The position numbers and the translations under genes were made by a program. Positions 18,723-27,153 of a DNA stretch of 64,000 nucleotides are shown here, in pieces. The notes beneath the pieces are model-generated. The model searched no databases. It was not told the origin of the DNA and saw nothing but the letters and a program-made list of their open reading frames with translations. The first letter of the stretch is position 1; each line of letters starts with the position of its first letter. Source of the stretch: Flagellimonas lutimaris (GTDB lineage: Bacteria; Bacteroidota; Bacteroidia; Flavobacteriales; Flavobacteriaceae); assembly GCF_003581615.1 (NCBI RefSeq), contig NZ_QXFH01000070.1:558001-622000 (forward strand). Reading direction: 5' to 3'.

Positions 18723-19505
18723 ATGGATTTCGAAAACATCTACATTGAAGAAGAGAACAATTTGGCCACGATAACCATAAACAGACCCAAAAAACTCAAT
18801 GCCCTCAATAAACGAACTATTGAAGAGCTACACGTAGCCTTTAAAGAATTGGATGAGGATAATGAGATTAAGGTAATCATTCTAACGGGTAGCGGAGAAA
18901 AAGCCTTTGTGGCAGGAGCTGATATTTCAGAATTTGCCAACTTTTCAGTTAAAGAGGGTCGCCAATTAGCAGCTGCTGGGCAGCGAAACCTATTCGATTT
19001 TGTAGAAAACCTTTCCACACCCGTTATTGCGGCCATAAATGGTTTTGCACTAGGCGGTGGTTTAGAGTTGGCCATGGCATGTCATTTTCGGGTCGCCAGT
19101 AGTAATGCCAGAATGGGATTGCCCGAAGTCTCCTTAGGCGTAATTCCCGGGTATGGAGGTACGCAGCGTTTACCTCAATTGGTCGGAAAAGGAAGGGCCA
19201 TGGAAATGATCATGACGGCCGGCATGGTTGATTCCGATAAAGCCTTTGGGTATGGATTGGTGAATCATGTAGTATCCAGCGAGGAATTATTGCCATTTTG
19301 TAGAAAAATTGCAAGCAGGATATCGAATAATTCCTCAGTGGCCATAAAACACGCAATAAAAGCAATAAATGCTGGTTTTAAGTATGACGCTGATGGCTAT
19401 TCGGTGGAAATTGATGCTTTTGGCAATTGCTTTGGAACCGAGGATTTTAAAGAAGGCACCTCCGCGTTTTTAGAAAAACGTAAAGCAGATTTCCCTGGAT
19501 CATGA
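18723..19505 (+). CDS. Enoyl-CoA hydratase/isomerase family protein
   Basis: 260 residues, a normal length for crotonases. The oxyanion-hole segments are AFVAGADISEF and GFALGGGLELAMACHFRVAS. The region GLPEVSLGVIPGYGGTQRL includes the glutamate expected for hydration. The reaction is presumably hydration of 2-enoyl-CoA to 3-hydroxyacyl-CoA in fatty-acid or amino-acid breakdown, in the cytoplasm. It follows the histidine kinase on the same strand by 48 bp. The specific substrate cannot be read from the sequence. Confidence 0.9.
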   Translation: MDFENIYIEEENNLATITINRPKKLNALNKRTIEELHVAFKELDEDNEIKVIILTGSGEKAFVAGADISEFANFSVKEGRQLAAAGQRNLFDFVENLSTPVIAAINGFALGGGLELAMACHFRVASSNARMGLPEVSLGVIPGYGGTQRLPQLVGKGRAMEMIMTAGMVDSDKAFGYGLVNHVVSSEELLPFCRKIASRISNNSSVAIKHAIKAINAGFKYDADGYSVEIDAFGNCFGTEDFKEGTSAFLEKRKADFPGS

Positions 19506-19529
19506 CCATTGGCTTAACCAAGCCAGACC

Positions 19530-21083
19530 ATGAAAAAAAACCTATTCCTACTATTATGCTTTATGCTGACAGGCATGGGCGCGAATGCTCAAAAAATGCC
19601 GGTCTCCTACGATTTTGGTGAAAAATATCGAGACAGGTACCGCTATTCCAACCTTGTTGCCATTGATGAAGATGATTCAGGGGGTTATATTTTGGTACGT
19701 TCCTACTATCAAGGATTAATTCTTAAACCCAAAGGGTATCTCATTGAAAAGTATAACAGCGATTTGGAACTGGTATCCGAATACAACTATAAGCTCAAGG
19801 GGTTAGATTTTGTGAACGGGTTTCTTAAAAATGGCCAGTTGAATCTCTTGTTTCTGAAATACAATCCTAACAAGGGTGAATATGAATACTGGGTGCATAC
19901 GAGTCCAATTATAGACTTCAACTTTAAGGAGAAGAAACTACTTTCCATTGCTTCCGAAGAGGTAAACAATCCCGTAGGGAAGAATTACTATAATCGTGAC
20001 TTTTCCCGAGGTTTTACGACTGCCATTCTCTTTAATGAAGATAAAACAGGATTTGTAATCAGCACGCATCACAAAAGGGGGAAGAGCAACAAGCATATGA
20101 TCCATATGTTCGATACCGCCCTCAATAAAAAGTTTGAATACGATTTTTCCGATGAAATCGAAGAGAAGAACTATGCCTTTGAGAACGTAGCTTTTTCATC
20201 CGACCTACAAACCGCATATATTGTGGGGAAGGCCTACTTTAAAAAGAGACGTTTTAGGGTAGATGAAAGAAAGTTTCAGTACGAACTGATCAAAGTTTCG
20301 CAATATGGAAGTCAAACACAATCCTTTGTAGACCCTGGTAAATATCCCGAAGCGCTGTACCCAGTTCTGATTAAGGACAAGTTGGTCTGTGTAGGATTTT
20401 ATGCGGATAGAAAGGACAACAGGTATAACGGCATCGCTTATTTTGATGTGAACCCGAATACATTGAATATTAAATCACAGAAATACAATCTCTTCTCACA
20501 ACAGTTTATGGACGATAAATTTGGCCGGGAAGAAGACAAGGATATCAAAAATCTAGTTTTTAAGGGAGTGGAGGTGACGGACAAAGGTGAAATTTTCTTC
20601 AACGCTGAGGAATACTTTGTTACCACTGGTCTGGAAACAACAGGGGCAGGTCAACGTGTTAGAATTGAACGCTACCACCACAACGACATTGTAAGCGTTA
20701 AACTTGGGCGCAACGGTAATATGGAATGGGCAAGAAACATTAATAAGACGGAAGTTACCCAAGGCGACGGAGCCTATGCCTCCTATAGTTCATATTGTAA
20801 GGATGGTAATACCTATTTCTTTATCTGTACTGCCGCCGAAAATCCACAATTGATCAATAACGAACGATTGATCTTTAAGCAAGGGTTCAGTAGAAACCGA
20901 AACGTCTTCATGATTTCTTTGGATAAAAATGGGGTAATGGACTATGAAAAGATCATAGATCAGCAAGAAGCCAGGTTACCACTAATGGTTTCCAAACCAC
21001 TTAAAGATGAGATGGAAGATAAAATGCTATTTTATGCGAAAAGGGGGGGGAGGAAACAATTGGTAAAAGTGGATTTCAAATAA
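19530..21083 (+). CDS. Large exported protein of unknown function
   Basis: 517 residues with a signal peptide (LFLLLCFMLTGMGANAQ) and no other membrane helix. The body is rich in beta-strand-like repeats of the form VISTHHKRGK, LIKDKLVCVGFYADRKDN and MISLDKNGVMDYEKII. These resemble a divergent propeller but carry no motif I can name. Proteins with this look are frequent and uncharacterised in Flavobacteriia. A run of eight G at 21043-21050 lies 11 codons before the stop (frame KRGGRKQ), where slippage would change the C-terminal tail. Downstream is an intrinsic terminator. Confidence 0.65.
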   Translation: MKKNLFLLLCFMLTGMGANAQKMPVSYDFGEKYRDRYRYSNLVAIDEDDSGGYILVRSYYQGLILKPKGYLIEKYNSDLELVSEYNYKLKGLDFVNGFLKNGQLNLLFLKYNPNKGEYEYWVHTSPIIDFNFKEKKLLSIASEEVNNPVGKNYYNRDFSRGFTTAILFNEDKTGFVISTHHKRGKSNKHMIHMFDTALNKKFEYDFSDEIEEKNYAFENVAFSSDLQTAYIVGKAYFKKRRFRVDERKFQYELIKVSQYGSQTQSFVDPGKYPEALYPVLIKDKLVCVGFYADRKDNRYNGIAYFDVNPNTLNIKSQKYNLFSQQFMDDKFGREEDKDIKNLVFKGVEVTDKGEIFFNAEEYFVTTGLETTGAGQRVRIERYHHNDIVSVKLGRNGNMEWARNINKTEVTQGDGAYASYSSYCKDGNTYFFICTAAENPQLINNERLIFKQGFSRNRNVFMISLDKNGVMDYEKIIDQQEARLPLMVSKPLKDEMEDKMLFYAKRGGRKQLVKVDFK

Positions 21084-21110
21084 AAGACCCTTTTTTTAGA
21101 GAAAATAATG

Positions 21111-21131
21111 GCCCCAATAAGGGGCTTTTTT
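21111..21131 (+). terminator. Intrinsic terminator
   Basis: Stem GCCCC/GGGGC around loop AATAA, followed by six T. It lies 28 bases after the exported-protein gene. Confidence 0.75.
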
Positions 21132-21257
21132 AATGTTTGTATTTTAAAAAGAAAGAAAATACTTACAATTAAATATTGTCGTCAATTCATTCATGCCATT
21201 CATCAAATGGTAGCCCTCCTAGGTTAATTAGGGTAAAATTCGCTCATTTATGCATCA

Positions 21258-21265
21258 TACTTTTG
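21258..21265 (+). promoter_or_regulatory. Candidate -7 box (TANNTTTG type) for the collagen-like lipoprotein gene
   Basis: TACTTTTG matches the Bacteroidota -7 consensus TANNTTTG. It lies 36 bases before the ATG at 21301. I do not see a clear -33 TTTG at the usual spacing. Confidence 0.4.
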
Positions 21266-21300
21266 GTGTATTGATAACCCTAATTTAAAACAAAAAAATT

Positions 21301-22002
21301 ATGAAATCTTTAAAATTAGTATGTATGGCCATGCTTTGTATGGCAATTGCGTTGGTTTGCTGCTCCGGTTCGGACGGAGAAACAGGACTGCAAGGAGAAA
21401 CAGGACCAAAAGGCGATAGTATTAAGGGCGATAAGGGAGATCAGGGCGACCCTGGTACCGATGGCATTAGTTGTTGGGACCTTAACGGGAATGGTGTTGG
21501 AGATATTACCGTTGATGAAACCAATGAGGATACCAATTTGGATGGTGTTCTGGATGCCTTGGACTGTCAAGGTGACGACGGACAAAATGGAAATGCCAAC
21601 GTACAAGAATTTGAGTATAATCTTGATGCATTCAATGCCTATTCCCAGCTTAATCTATCTTTAGAAACTATTGTTGACGTCCCTTCTAACTACGCTTATT
21701 TATTTTATATAGATACACCTGGTGGATTAAGATATTCATTGCCCGGTAATTTGGTAAACAATACTCATTATGCAAGAGTGTTTATCAATAAGACTGAGGG
21801 AACATTTCGGATTAATTTTTACGGTTTGAATGACATGGATTACCAGGTTCCAGGAGGAACATATTCTCATGTTATTGTTGTGGCCATAGAACTATCAAAT
21901 ACTGGAAAAACCAGTGAAAATGTAATGGCAGAACTTAAGGCTGCCGGTGTGGACACTTCCGATTATAATGCTGTGGCCGAATATTTTGGTTTGGATAAAT
22001 AG
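21301..22002 (+). CDS. Collagen-like repeat lipoprotein
   Basis: 233 residues. The lipoprotein signal (MAIALVCC) is followed directly by a short collagen-like Gly-X-Y tract of about ten triplets, with one break (GETGLQGETGPKG, then GDKGDQGDPGTDG). A Ca-binding-like acidic segment (DLNGNGVGD, NTNLDGVLDALD-type, residues of about 60-90) follows, then a unique C-terminal domain without recognisable homology. It is probably surface-exposed and adhesive or structural. It is monocistronic, with its own -7 box and a strong terminator. Repeat DNA of this kind can vary in copy number between strains. Confidence 0.75.
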   Translation: MKSLKLVCMAMLCMAIALVCCSGSDGETGLQGETGPKGDSIKGDKGDQGDPGTDGISCWDLNGNGVGDITVDETNEDTNLDGVLDALDCQGDDGQNGNANVQEFEYNLDAFNAYSQLNLSLETIVDVPSNYAYLFYIDTPGGLRYSLPGNLVNNTHYARVFINKTEGTFRINFYGLNDMDYQVPGGTYSHVIVVAIELSNTGKTSENVMAELKAAGVDTSDYNAVAEYFGLDK

Positions 22003-22046
22003 TAAAGGATATTTTTTCCCCTTGGGGCAACCTAACCATTAGCTAA

Positions 22047-22074
22047 AAAGCTGGGCATTTGCCCAGCTTTTTTT
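22047..22074 (+). terminator. Intrinsic terminator
   Basis: A ten-bp stem, AAAGCTGGGC with GCCCAGCTTT, has loop ATTT and a T tail. It ends the collagen-like lipoprotein unit. Confidence 0.88.
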
Positions 22075-22346
22075 ATTGGGTTGACCTAAAATATGGACCT
22101 TGTGAGCATTAAAAGAATTAGAAAGGATTGGTGATAGCCAAAGAAAAGTAGATGTGAACTTTCTTGTTTCTCGCATATTGTTAAAATAGGAATTTCATAT
22201 TGAGCGCAGTCGATAAACTTCTTTTACAAATTAGATTTCTTACGCTTCATTTGTTCGATTTGAATGGGCAAAAAATTGTCAAAACTACTCCTGCCCTATG
22301 CAAAAATCTGTTCAATTTTTCAATTTCAAAAAAAGGAAATAATCCA
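22075..22346. other. Non-coding spacer with a repeat remnant
   Basis: Within the 366-bp gap before the radical SAM gene I find no ORF beyond 13 codons. At about 22194-22220 there is TTGAGCGCAGTCGATAAAC, which resembles one arm of the GTCATTCTGA-type repeat without its partner arm. The rest is AT-rich and featureless up to the promoter next to the gene. Confidence 0.5.
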
Positions 22347-22354
22347 TATATTTG
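22324..22354 (+). promoter_or_regulatory. Promoter for the radical SAM gene
   Basis: TATATTTG at 22347-22354 fits TANNTTTG, and TTTC at 22324-22327 stands 19 bases upstream in the place of the -33 TTTG. The expected transcript start is a few bases before the TTG codon at 22369, which supports that start and a very short leader. Confidence 0.45.
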
Positions 22355-22368
22355 GATAAAATCCAATA

Positions 22369-23442
22369 TTGTCATCTAAAAATACCATAAACGGAAGGGG
22401 GGCACAGAAAAATCCCCACAATAAGTTTCTGCAACATGTTTATGAAATGCGGGAAGACTTTTTGGAATTCTGCAGGTTGGAAGGGGAAGAGGTTGAAAGC
22501 AACAAAACACAATACATTCCCATCTTTCCCAAGACCATAGTGAACAAAGTGGATAGTCCGGATGTAGGAATGATGTTCTCCATGAACCCCTACCAAGGTT
22601 GTGAACATGGATGTATTTATTGTTACGCAAGAAATACTCATGAATATTGGGGATATAGCGCTGGGTTGGATTTTGAAAGAAGAGTATTAGTAAAAAAGTC
22701 GGCCCCAGAACTTTTGGAAGCCAAAATAAAGCACAAAAATTGGAAGGCTCAGACTATTGTATTATCGGGTAATACCGATTGTTATCAACCTGCAGAGCAA
22801 AAGTTTGAGATTACCCGAAAATGCCTCGAAATCTTTTTAAAGTATAGACATCCGGTAGGCATCATTACAAAAAATGCATTGGTTTTACGTGATCTTGATA
22901 TTTTGAAGGAGTTGAACAAACATCAATTGGTAGGAGTCAATATATCGGTCACTTCACTATCAGAAAAAACAAGACGAAAACTAGAGCCCAGAACAGTATC
23001 CATCCAAAAAAGATTAAAAACCATTCAGGTGTTATCAGAAAACAATATTCCCGTAAATGCTATGTTGGCGCCGATGATACCAGGAATAAATTCGCACGAA
23101 TTGTTACCTCTAGCGAAGGCTGTTGCTGACCATGGAGCACTTTCTTTTGGATTGACGGTAGTACGCCTCAATGGAGCCATTGGTCAAATATTCGCCGATT
23201 GGATAAGGAAAGCCATGCCTGATAAAGCTGAAAAAGTACTACATCAAATACAGAATTGCCATGGTGGAACATTAAATGATAGTCGATTTGGAACAAGAAC
23301 TAGGGGAGAAGGCAAAATTGCAGAGCAAATACACGAAATGGCCAGTCTGGCGCGAAAACGCTACTTTAACGGGAGAAGTTTTCCACAATTGAACACAGAA
23401 ATACACGAGCAATATAAGAACGGACAGATGAAATTGTTTTAA
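22369..23442 (+). CDS. PA0069-type radical SAM protein
   Basis: 357 residues, TTG start. The radical SAM cluster is CEHGCIYCYA with Cys78, Cys82 and Cys85 (C-x3-C-x2-C), which binds a [4Fe-4S] cluster for S-adenosylmethionine cleavage. The blocks GRGAQKNPHN, MNPYQGCEHG, SGNTDCYQPAE and ITKNALVLRDLDIL are typical of the spore-photoproduct-lyase-related PA0069/Rv2578c family. Its substrate is not established. The gene is monocistronic, with its own -7 box and a repeat plus terminator downstream. It should be cytoplasmic, and no signal peptide is present. Confidence 0.88.
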   Translation: MSSKNTINGRGAQKNPHNKFLQHVYEMREDFLEFCRLEGEEVESNKTQYIPIFPKTIVNKVDSPDVGMMFSMNPYQGCEHGCIYCYARNTHEYWGYSAGLDFERRVLVKKSAPELLEAKIKHKNWKAQTIVLSGNTDCYQPAEQKFEITRKCLEIFLKYRHPVGIITKNALVLRDLDILKELNKHQLVGVNISVTSLSEKTRRKLEPRTVSIQKRLKTIQVLSENNIPVNAMLAPMIPGINSHELLPLAKAVADHGALSFGLTVVRLNGAIGQIFADWIRKAMPDKAEKVLHQIQNCHGGTLNDSRFGTRTRGEGKIAEQIHEMASLARKRYFNGRSFPQLNTEIHEQYKNGQMKLF

Positions 23443-23496
23443 CTACAATTGAGCAATGAACAATTAAACTGATAGCAATTTCCAATGAGCATCTGT

Positions 23497-23605
23497 AATT
23501 CGAGCGTAGTCGAAAACCAATTCATAAACCAAGGATTAGTGTTCTCGTGCCCATACTTTAATATATCAATCCAAATTAGAGATTCTTCGTTCCATGCAGA
23601 ATGAC
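23497..23605. repeat. Intergenic REP-like repeat, copy D
   Basis: The left arm reads TTCGAGCGTAGTCGAAAACC. The right end reads GATTCTTCGTTCCATGCAGA followed by ATGAC. These are the two ends of the same dispersed element seen at 2.0 and 3.3 kb, here in the spacer between convergent genes and just before a terminator. Confidence 0.6.
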
Positions 23606-23612
23606 AAAAACA

Positions 23613-23638
23613 AAAAATGGCCCTTTAGGGCCATTTTT
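23613..23638. terminator. Bidirectional intrinsic terminator
   Basis: An eleven-bp stem, AAAAATGGCCC with GGGCCATTTTT, and loop TTTA give a T run on either strand. It separates the convergent radical SAM (+) and oxidoreductase (-) genes. Confidence 0.9.
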
Positions 23639-23657
23639 ATTATGAATATAGTATGGT

Positions 23658-25082
23658 CTATTTCAATTCCCAACCTTCTCGGTAATCACGGGTTACCCAG
23701 TCGTTAGCTTTCTCATAATTGGTAATCTTCATGTTATCCCCATCCCAGAAAAGTTTTCTTCTCCCTGGTGAGTTATATGGATTCCAATCGCTAGCGGTTT
23801 TACCTTCTTGCAATTCTTTGTATTGATAAGCTTTAACTGCCAAATTACCCATGAGCACGGTTTCTGTAAGTCTTCCTGCCTTTTCAAAATTGGAAGATGT
23901 TGGCGTACCATTTTGGCAACCATCAACAAAATTGGCGAAATGCCCGCTCATGCCTCCAGGTACTCTTTCGTAAGTAGGAGCCGGTGATTTGTATAAATCC
24001 ATCATTTCGGAAGGTAATAATCTTGCATTTCGGGAATAGGTATCACATACCAGAATGCCTTTATCCCCATACATAACGGTTCCACCTCCGTTATCTCCTA
24101 TTGTCTCATCATCTTTAAGTTCATCAGGTAGATTAGGTTTTAATCCGCCATCGTACCAGTTCAAAGCAATATCCCCATGCTCCTCGTGCTCAAACTTTAG
24201 GTGGATTTTAGATGAAGGAGGACAAGAATGGCTGTAATCAGCTTCAACAAAATCATCTACCCAAACCGTAGTACAACTTGCTTCTGCCTCTTTAGGATAA
24301 CCAAGGTCAAGGACACTAAAAGGCGTTTCCATAATGTGGCATCCCATATCTCCCAACGCTCCAGTTCCAAAGTCCCAAAAACCCCTCCATTTAAATGGAA
24401 GATAAGCATCATTGTAGTCCCTCATTTTTGCTGGGCCCAACCAAAGGTCCCAATCCAATTCCCTAGGAATACGGTCTTTTTTTGTGGGCAATGGAACACC
24501 TTGTGGCCATACGGGACGGTTGGTCCAACAATCGATGGTATGTACCTTGCCAATAATGCCCGATTCTACCCATTCGCGAGCTATTCGGCTACCATCGCTG
24601 GAAGCACCTTGGTTCCCCATTTGGGTAACAATGCCTTGTTCTTTTGCAACTTGGGTCATCAGTCGAGCCTCGTAAATATTATGCGTCAACGGTTTTTCAA
24701 CGTAGGCATGTTTTTTTTCACGCATAAAGGGGAGTGAAATGGTTGCGTGAGTATGGTCGGGAGTTGCCACGGCAATGGCATCAATATCGTTCAAATGTGC
24801 ATCAAAAACCTTTCTGAAATCTTTGAATCGTTTTACATCTGGAAACTGCTCATAAGTTTGTTGCGCGCGACGGTCATCCACATCGCAAAAAGCTACAAAT
24901 TTCACCCTACCTGTATCATTCAAACCATTGATTACCCCATTTCCTCTTCCTCCAACACCGAAACCTGCCACATACAGGGTGTCACTTGGGGGGATATGGG
25001 TTTTGCCCAACACATGGCTTGGAACAATAGAAAAAGCCGCTGAAGCGGCTGCGGTATTTTTGATGAACTTTCTTCTTTGCAT
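23658..25082 (-). CDS. Gfo/Idh/MocA family oxidoreductase, exported (Tat-type leader)
   Basis: 474 residues. The leader QRRKFIKNTAAASAAFSIVP has twin arginines followed by Phe-Ile-Lys and a hydrophobic core, so Tat export of a cofactor-loaded enzyme is likely. A Rossmann segment (VAGFGVGGRG), the Glu-Lys-Pro signature YVEKPLTH (Lys130) and LGDMGCH follow. It has the same length and layout as the 7.9-kb oxidoreductase but is clearly diverged. It stands alone, with no DUF1080 neighbour. A sugar or keto-sugar substrate is presumed. Confidence 0.88.
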   Translation of the reverse strand: MQRRKFIKNTAAASAAFSIVPSHVLGKTHIPPSDTLYVAGFGVGGRGNGVINGLNDTGRVKFVAFCDVDDRRAQQTYEQFPDVKRFKDFRKVFDAHLNDIDAIAVATPDHTHATISLPFMREKKHAYVEKPLTHNIYEARLMTQVAKEQGIVTQMGNQGASSDGSRIAREWVESGIIGKVHTIDCWTNRPVWPQGVPLPTKKDRIPRELDWDLWLGPAKMRDYNDAYLPFKWRGFWDFGTGALGDMGCHIMETPFSVLDLGYPKEAEASCTTVWVDDFVEADYSHSCPPSSKIHLKFEHEEHGDIALNWYDGGLKPNLPDELKDDETIGDNGGGTVMYGDKGILVCDTYSRNARLLPSEMMDLYKSPAPTYERVPGGMSGHFANFVDGCQNGTPTSSNFEKAGRLTETVLMGNLAVKAYQYKELQEGKTASDWNPYNSPGRRKLFWDGDNMKITNYEKANDWVTRDYREGWELK

Positions 25083-25142
25083 TTTGTTTAGTTTGATTTA
25101 TGTGAATCACCAAGATACAAAAAAGGCCAACAGAAAACCTAT

Positions 25143-25805
25143 CTATTCGGTATCACCATTCCATTCTTTATAAAATTGTTCAAGGTAGTTCAGCATAAAT
25201 TGATGTCGCTGCTCGGCCAGTTTTTTTCCAGTGGGAGTGTTCATCTTTTCCTTGAGCAGCAACAGCTTTTCATAAAAATGGTTGATGGTGGGAGCCGTAG
25301 ATTTTTTGTATCCCTCCTTTGTCATGTTGAGATTTGGAGCAATTTCAGGATTATACAATTCCCTGTTTTTAAAACCACCATAATTGAAAGCTCGGGCAAT
25401 ACCTATCGCGCCAATAGCATCCAAACGGTCTGCATCTTGTACAATTTGAAGTTCTTTCGATGTGAATTTTTCCCCATTTTGCTCCAAACTGTTTTTAAAG
25501 GACATGTGTTTGATGATGTTTACGACATGAGCATTGGTTTCTTCATCAACGGATTGAGATTCGAGAAACTTTTCTGCAATTTTTGGCCCTAAACTTTCGT
25601 CCCCGCCATGGAATTTTGGGTCAGCAATATCGTGAAGCAAGGCAGCTAGTTGCACAATAATTGAATTGCCCTGTTCATGTTTTAAAATCAATTTGGAAGT
25701 ATTGAAAACACGTTCAATGTGAAACCAGTCATGCCCGCCTTCGGCGTTTTTGAGTTCATCTTTTACAAAATCAATGGTATTTTGTACCAGTTGGTTTTTT
25801 TTCAT
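25143..25805 (-). CDS. HD-domain phosphohydrolase
   Basis: 220 residues. The metal-binding pattern is H25-D26 with H29 (GGHDWFHIERV), H58-D59 (LLHDIADPKFHGGDE) and a later DADRLDAIGAIGIARAF. This is the YedJ-like HD family, cytoplasmic hydrolases of phosphate esters or nucleotides whose substrates are mostly unknown. Its start touches the stop of the acyltransferase gene upstream (one-base overlap at 25805), so the two are co-translated. Confidence 0.85.
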   Translation of the reverse strand: MKKNQLVQNTIDFVKDELKNAEGGHDWFHIERVFNTSKLILKHEQGNSIIVQLAALLHDIADPKFHGGDESLGPKIAEKFLESQSVDEETNAHVVNIIKHMSFKNSLEQNGEKFTSKELQIVQDADRLDAIGAIGIARAFNYGGFKNRELYNPEIAPNLNMTKEGYKKSTAPTINHFYEKLLLLKEKMNTPTGKKLAEQRHQFMLNYLEQFYKEWNGDTE

Positions 25806-26539
25806 TATTTGATTTTAACACCAGAAACAATCTGTTTTTCTATTTGAGCAATGACTTCATCGGCATTACCTTTGTTTTCTATGGGCGGATGAACATCAAA
25901 CGTAACATGGGAACCCAATCCCATTGGGGATTTGCCGTAGCGTAACAATTTCCAAGAATTGTTTATGCTGATCGGTACAATCAGGGCTGAGGGAGCATTT
26001 TTCATCAACACCTTTAGTCCTGTTGTTCTAAATGGTTTTGGAACACCGGTTCGACTCCGTGTACCTTCTGGGAATATAACGGCACTCCGATTGTTCTCTT
26101 CAATGTATTTGGCCAGCCTTTGAAGCTCGGCAATGGATTGTTTAGGGTCTTTTCTGTCGATAAGTGCAGACCCACTGTGTCTTAAATTATAAGAAACGCT
26201 GGGTATCCCTTTTCCCAGTTCTATTTTACTCACAAATTTGGGATGGTATTTACGCATGTACCAAATTATCGGCGGGATATCGTACATGCTCTGGTGGTTG
26301 GTAACTATGATCAGTGGTCTATTGGTTGGAATATTTTGGTTGTTTTTAAACCTGTAACGTGTTCCGAGCACGTTGGTGCATCGCATAATAAACCAGTTTA
26401 AAAGGGAAACACTCCCTTTGTGCGCATGGTACCCGAACACATTTAGGCAAATCCATTGTATGGGATGGAAAATAACCAAGACCAATCCAAAAAGGAGGAA
26501 GAAAATAATGGTCAGGGGGTAGGACAGTAGTTTTTGCAC
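25805..26539 (-). CDS. 1-acyl-sn-glycerol-3-phosphate acyltransferase family protein (PlsC-like)
   Basis: 244 residues. An N-terminal membrane segment (IIFFLLFGLVLVIFHPIQWI) precedes the catalytic HX4D motif NHQSMYD (His82, Asp87) and the acceptor-site motif FPEGTRSR at about 156-163. Enzymes of this type acylate lysophosphatidic acid at the inner membrane to make phosphatidic acid. They can also act on other lysolipids, so the exact substrate is open. It is followed immediately by the HD hydrolase gene on the same strand. Confidence 0.9.
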   Translation of the reverse strand: MQKLLSYPLTIIFFLLFGLVLVIFHPIQWICLNVFGYHAHKGSVSLLNWFIMRCTNVLGTRYRFKNNQNIPTNRPLIIVTNHQSMYDIPPIIWYMRKYHPKFVSKIELGKGIPSVSYNLRHSGSALIDRKDPKQSIAELQRLAKYIEENNRSAVIFPEGTRSRTGVPKPFRTTGLKVLMKNAPSALIVPISINNSWKLLRYGKSPMGLGSHVTFDVHPPIENKGNADEVIAQIEKQIVSGVKIK

Positions 26540-26564
26540 TGATACATGTTTATTGGTTGCCGTA

Positions 26565-26592
26565 AAAATAAAAAAACCACCCTTTAGGGTGG
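26565..26592 (-). terminator. Intrinsic terminator of the bacilliredoxin gene
   Basis: Read on the minus strand, CCACCC/GGGTGG forms a 6-bp stem with a 4-base loop, followed by a long T run (AAAAAA-rich on the plus strand at 26565-26576). Confidence 0.75.
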
Positions 26593-26620
26593 CTTATTGA
26601 ATATCTTATTTTACTCGATT

Positions 26621-27031
26621 TTAGCAAAACTCATTGTAAGCTTCCATCAAGTTTTCTGCGATTAGTTCAGCAGGTCTACCTTCAATATGATGTCTTTCGA
26701 TCATGTGGACCAACTCGCCATCTTTGAACAATGCCATGCTCGGTGAAGAGGGAGGAAATGGCACCATGTGGTTTCTTGCTGTTTGCACGGCTTCCATATC
26801 CACACCTGCAAAAACGGTAACCAAATTGTTTGGGGTCTTGCTATTTTGCAGACTTAATTTAGCAGCTGGTCTTGCATTGGCCGCGGCACAACCACAAACC
26901 GAATTCACCACTACCAAAGTAGTTCCATCTTTTTTTAGTGCATTTTCAACGGCTTCACTTGTATGTAGTTCTTCAAACCCGGCACTGGCCAAGTCTTCGC
27001 GCATGGGTTTAACCAATTCTTCTGGATACAT
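26621..27031 (-). CDS. BrxA/BrxB-type bacilliredoxin (YphP/YqiW family)
   Basis: 136 residues, the normal length. The redox motif is Cys46-Gly-Cys48 in VVNSVCGCAAANARPA, followed by FAGVDMEAVQTAR and ALFKDGELVHMIERH, as in YphP/YqiW. Such proteins reduce mixed disulfides between cytoplasmic proteins and a low-molecular-weight thiol. In Bacteroidota the thiol is often bacillithiol, which would also suit the DinB-fold (S-transferase-like) proteins in the window. It is monocistronic, with its own -7 box and terminator. Confidence 0.9.
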   Translation of the reverse strand: MYPEELVKPMREDLASAGFEELHTSEAVENALKKDGTTLVVVNSVCGCAAANARPAAKLSLQNSKTPNNLVTVFAGVDMEAVQTARNHMVPFPPSSPSMALFKDGELVHMIERHHIEGRPAELIAENLMEAYNEFC

Positions 27032-27053
27032 AGACTTCTTTTTAATTAGATTA

Positions 27054-27061
27054 CAAAGATA
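27054..27061 (-). promoter_or_regulatory. Candidate -7 box for the bacilliredoxin gene
   Basis: On the minus strand, TATCTTTG lies 22 bases before the ATG at 27031 and fits TANNTTTG. The -33 region is not convincing. Confidence 0.4.
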
Positions 27062-27106
27062 GGGGTTTGTTTGGTTTTTTTCATCACCCTTAACATAGCT
27101 TAAAGC

Positions 27107-27135
27107 TTTGTTTATCTAGCAAACCCCTATATTTG
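27107..27135 (+). promoter_or_regulatory. Promoter with TTTG-N17-TATATTTG
   Basis: TTTG at 27107-27110 and TATATTTG at 27128-27135, separated by 17 bases, match the Bacteroidota housekeeping promoter (TTTG and TANNTTTG). It lies 19 bases before the ATG of the TerB-DnaJ gene. This is the best promoter match in the window. Confidence 0.65.
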
Positions 27136-27153
27136 GGGTTTAAATTTTGAAGC

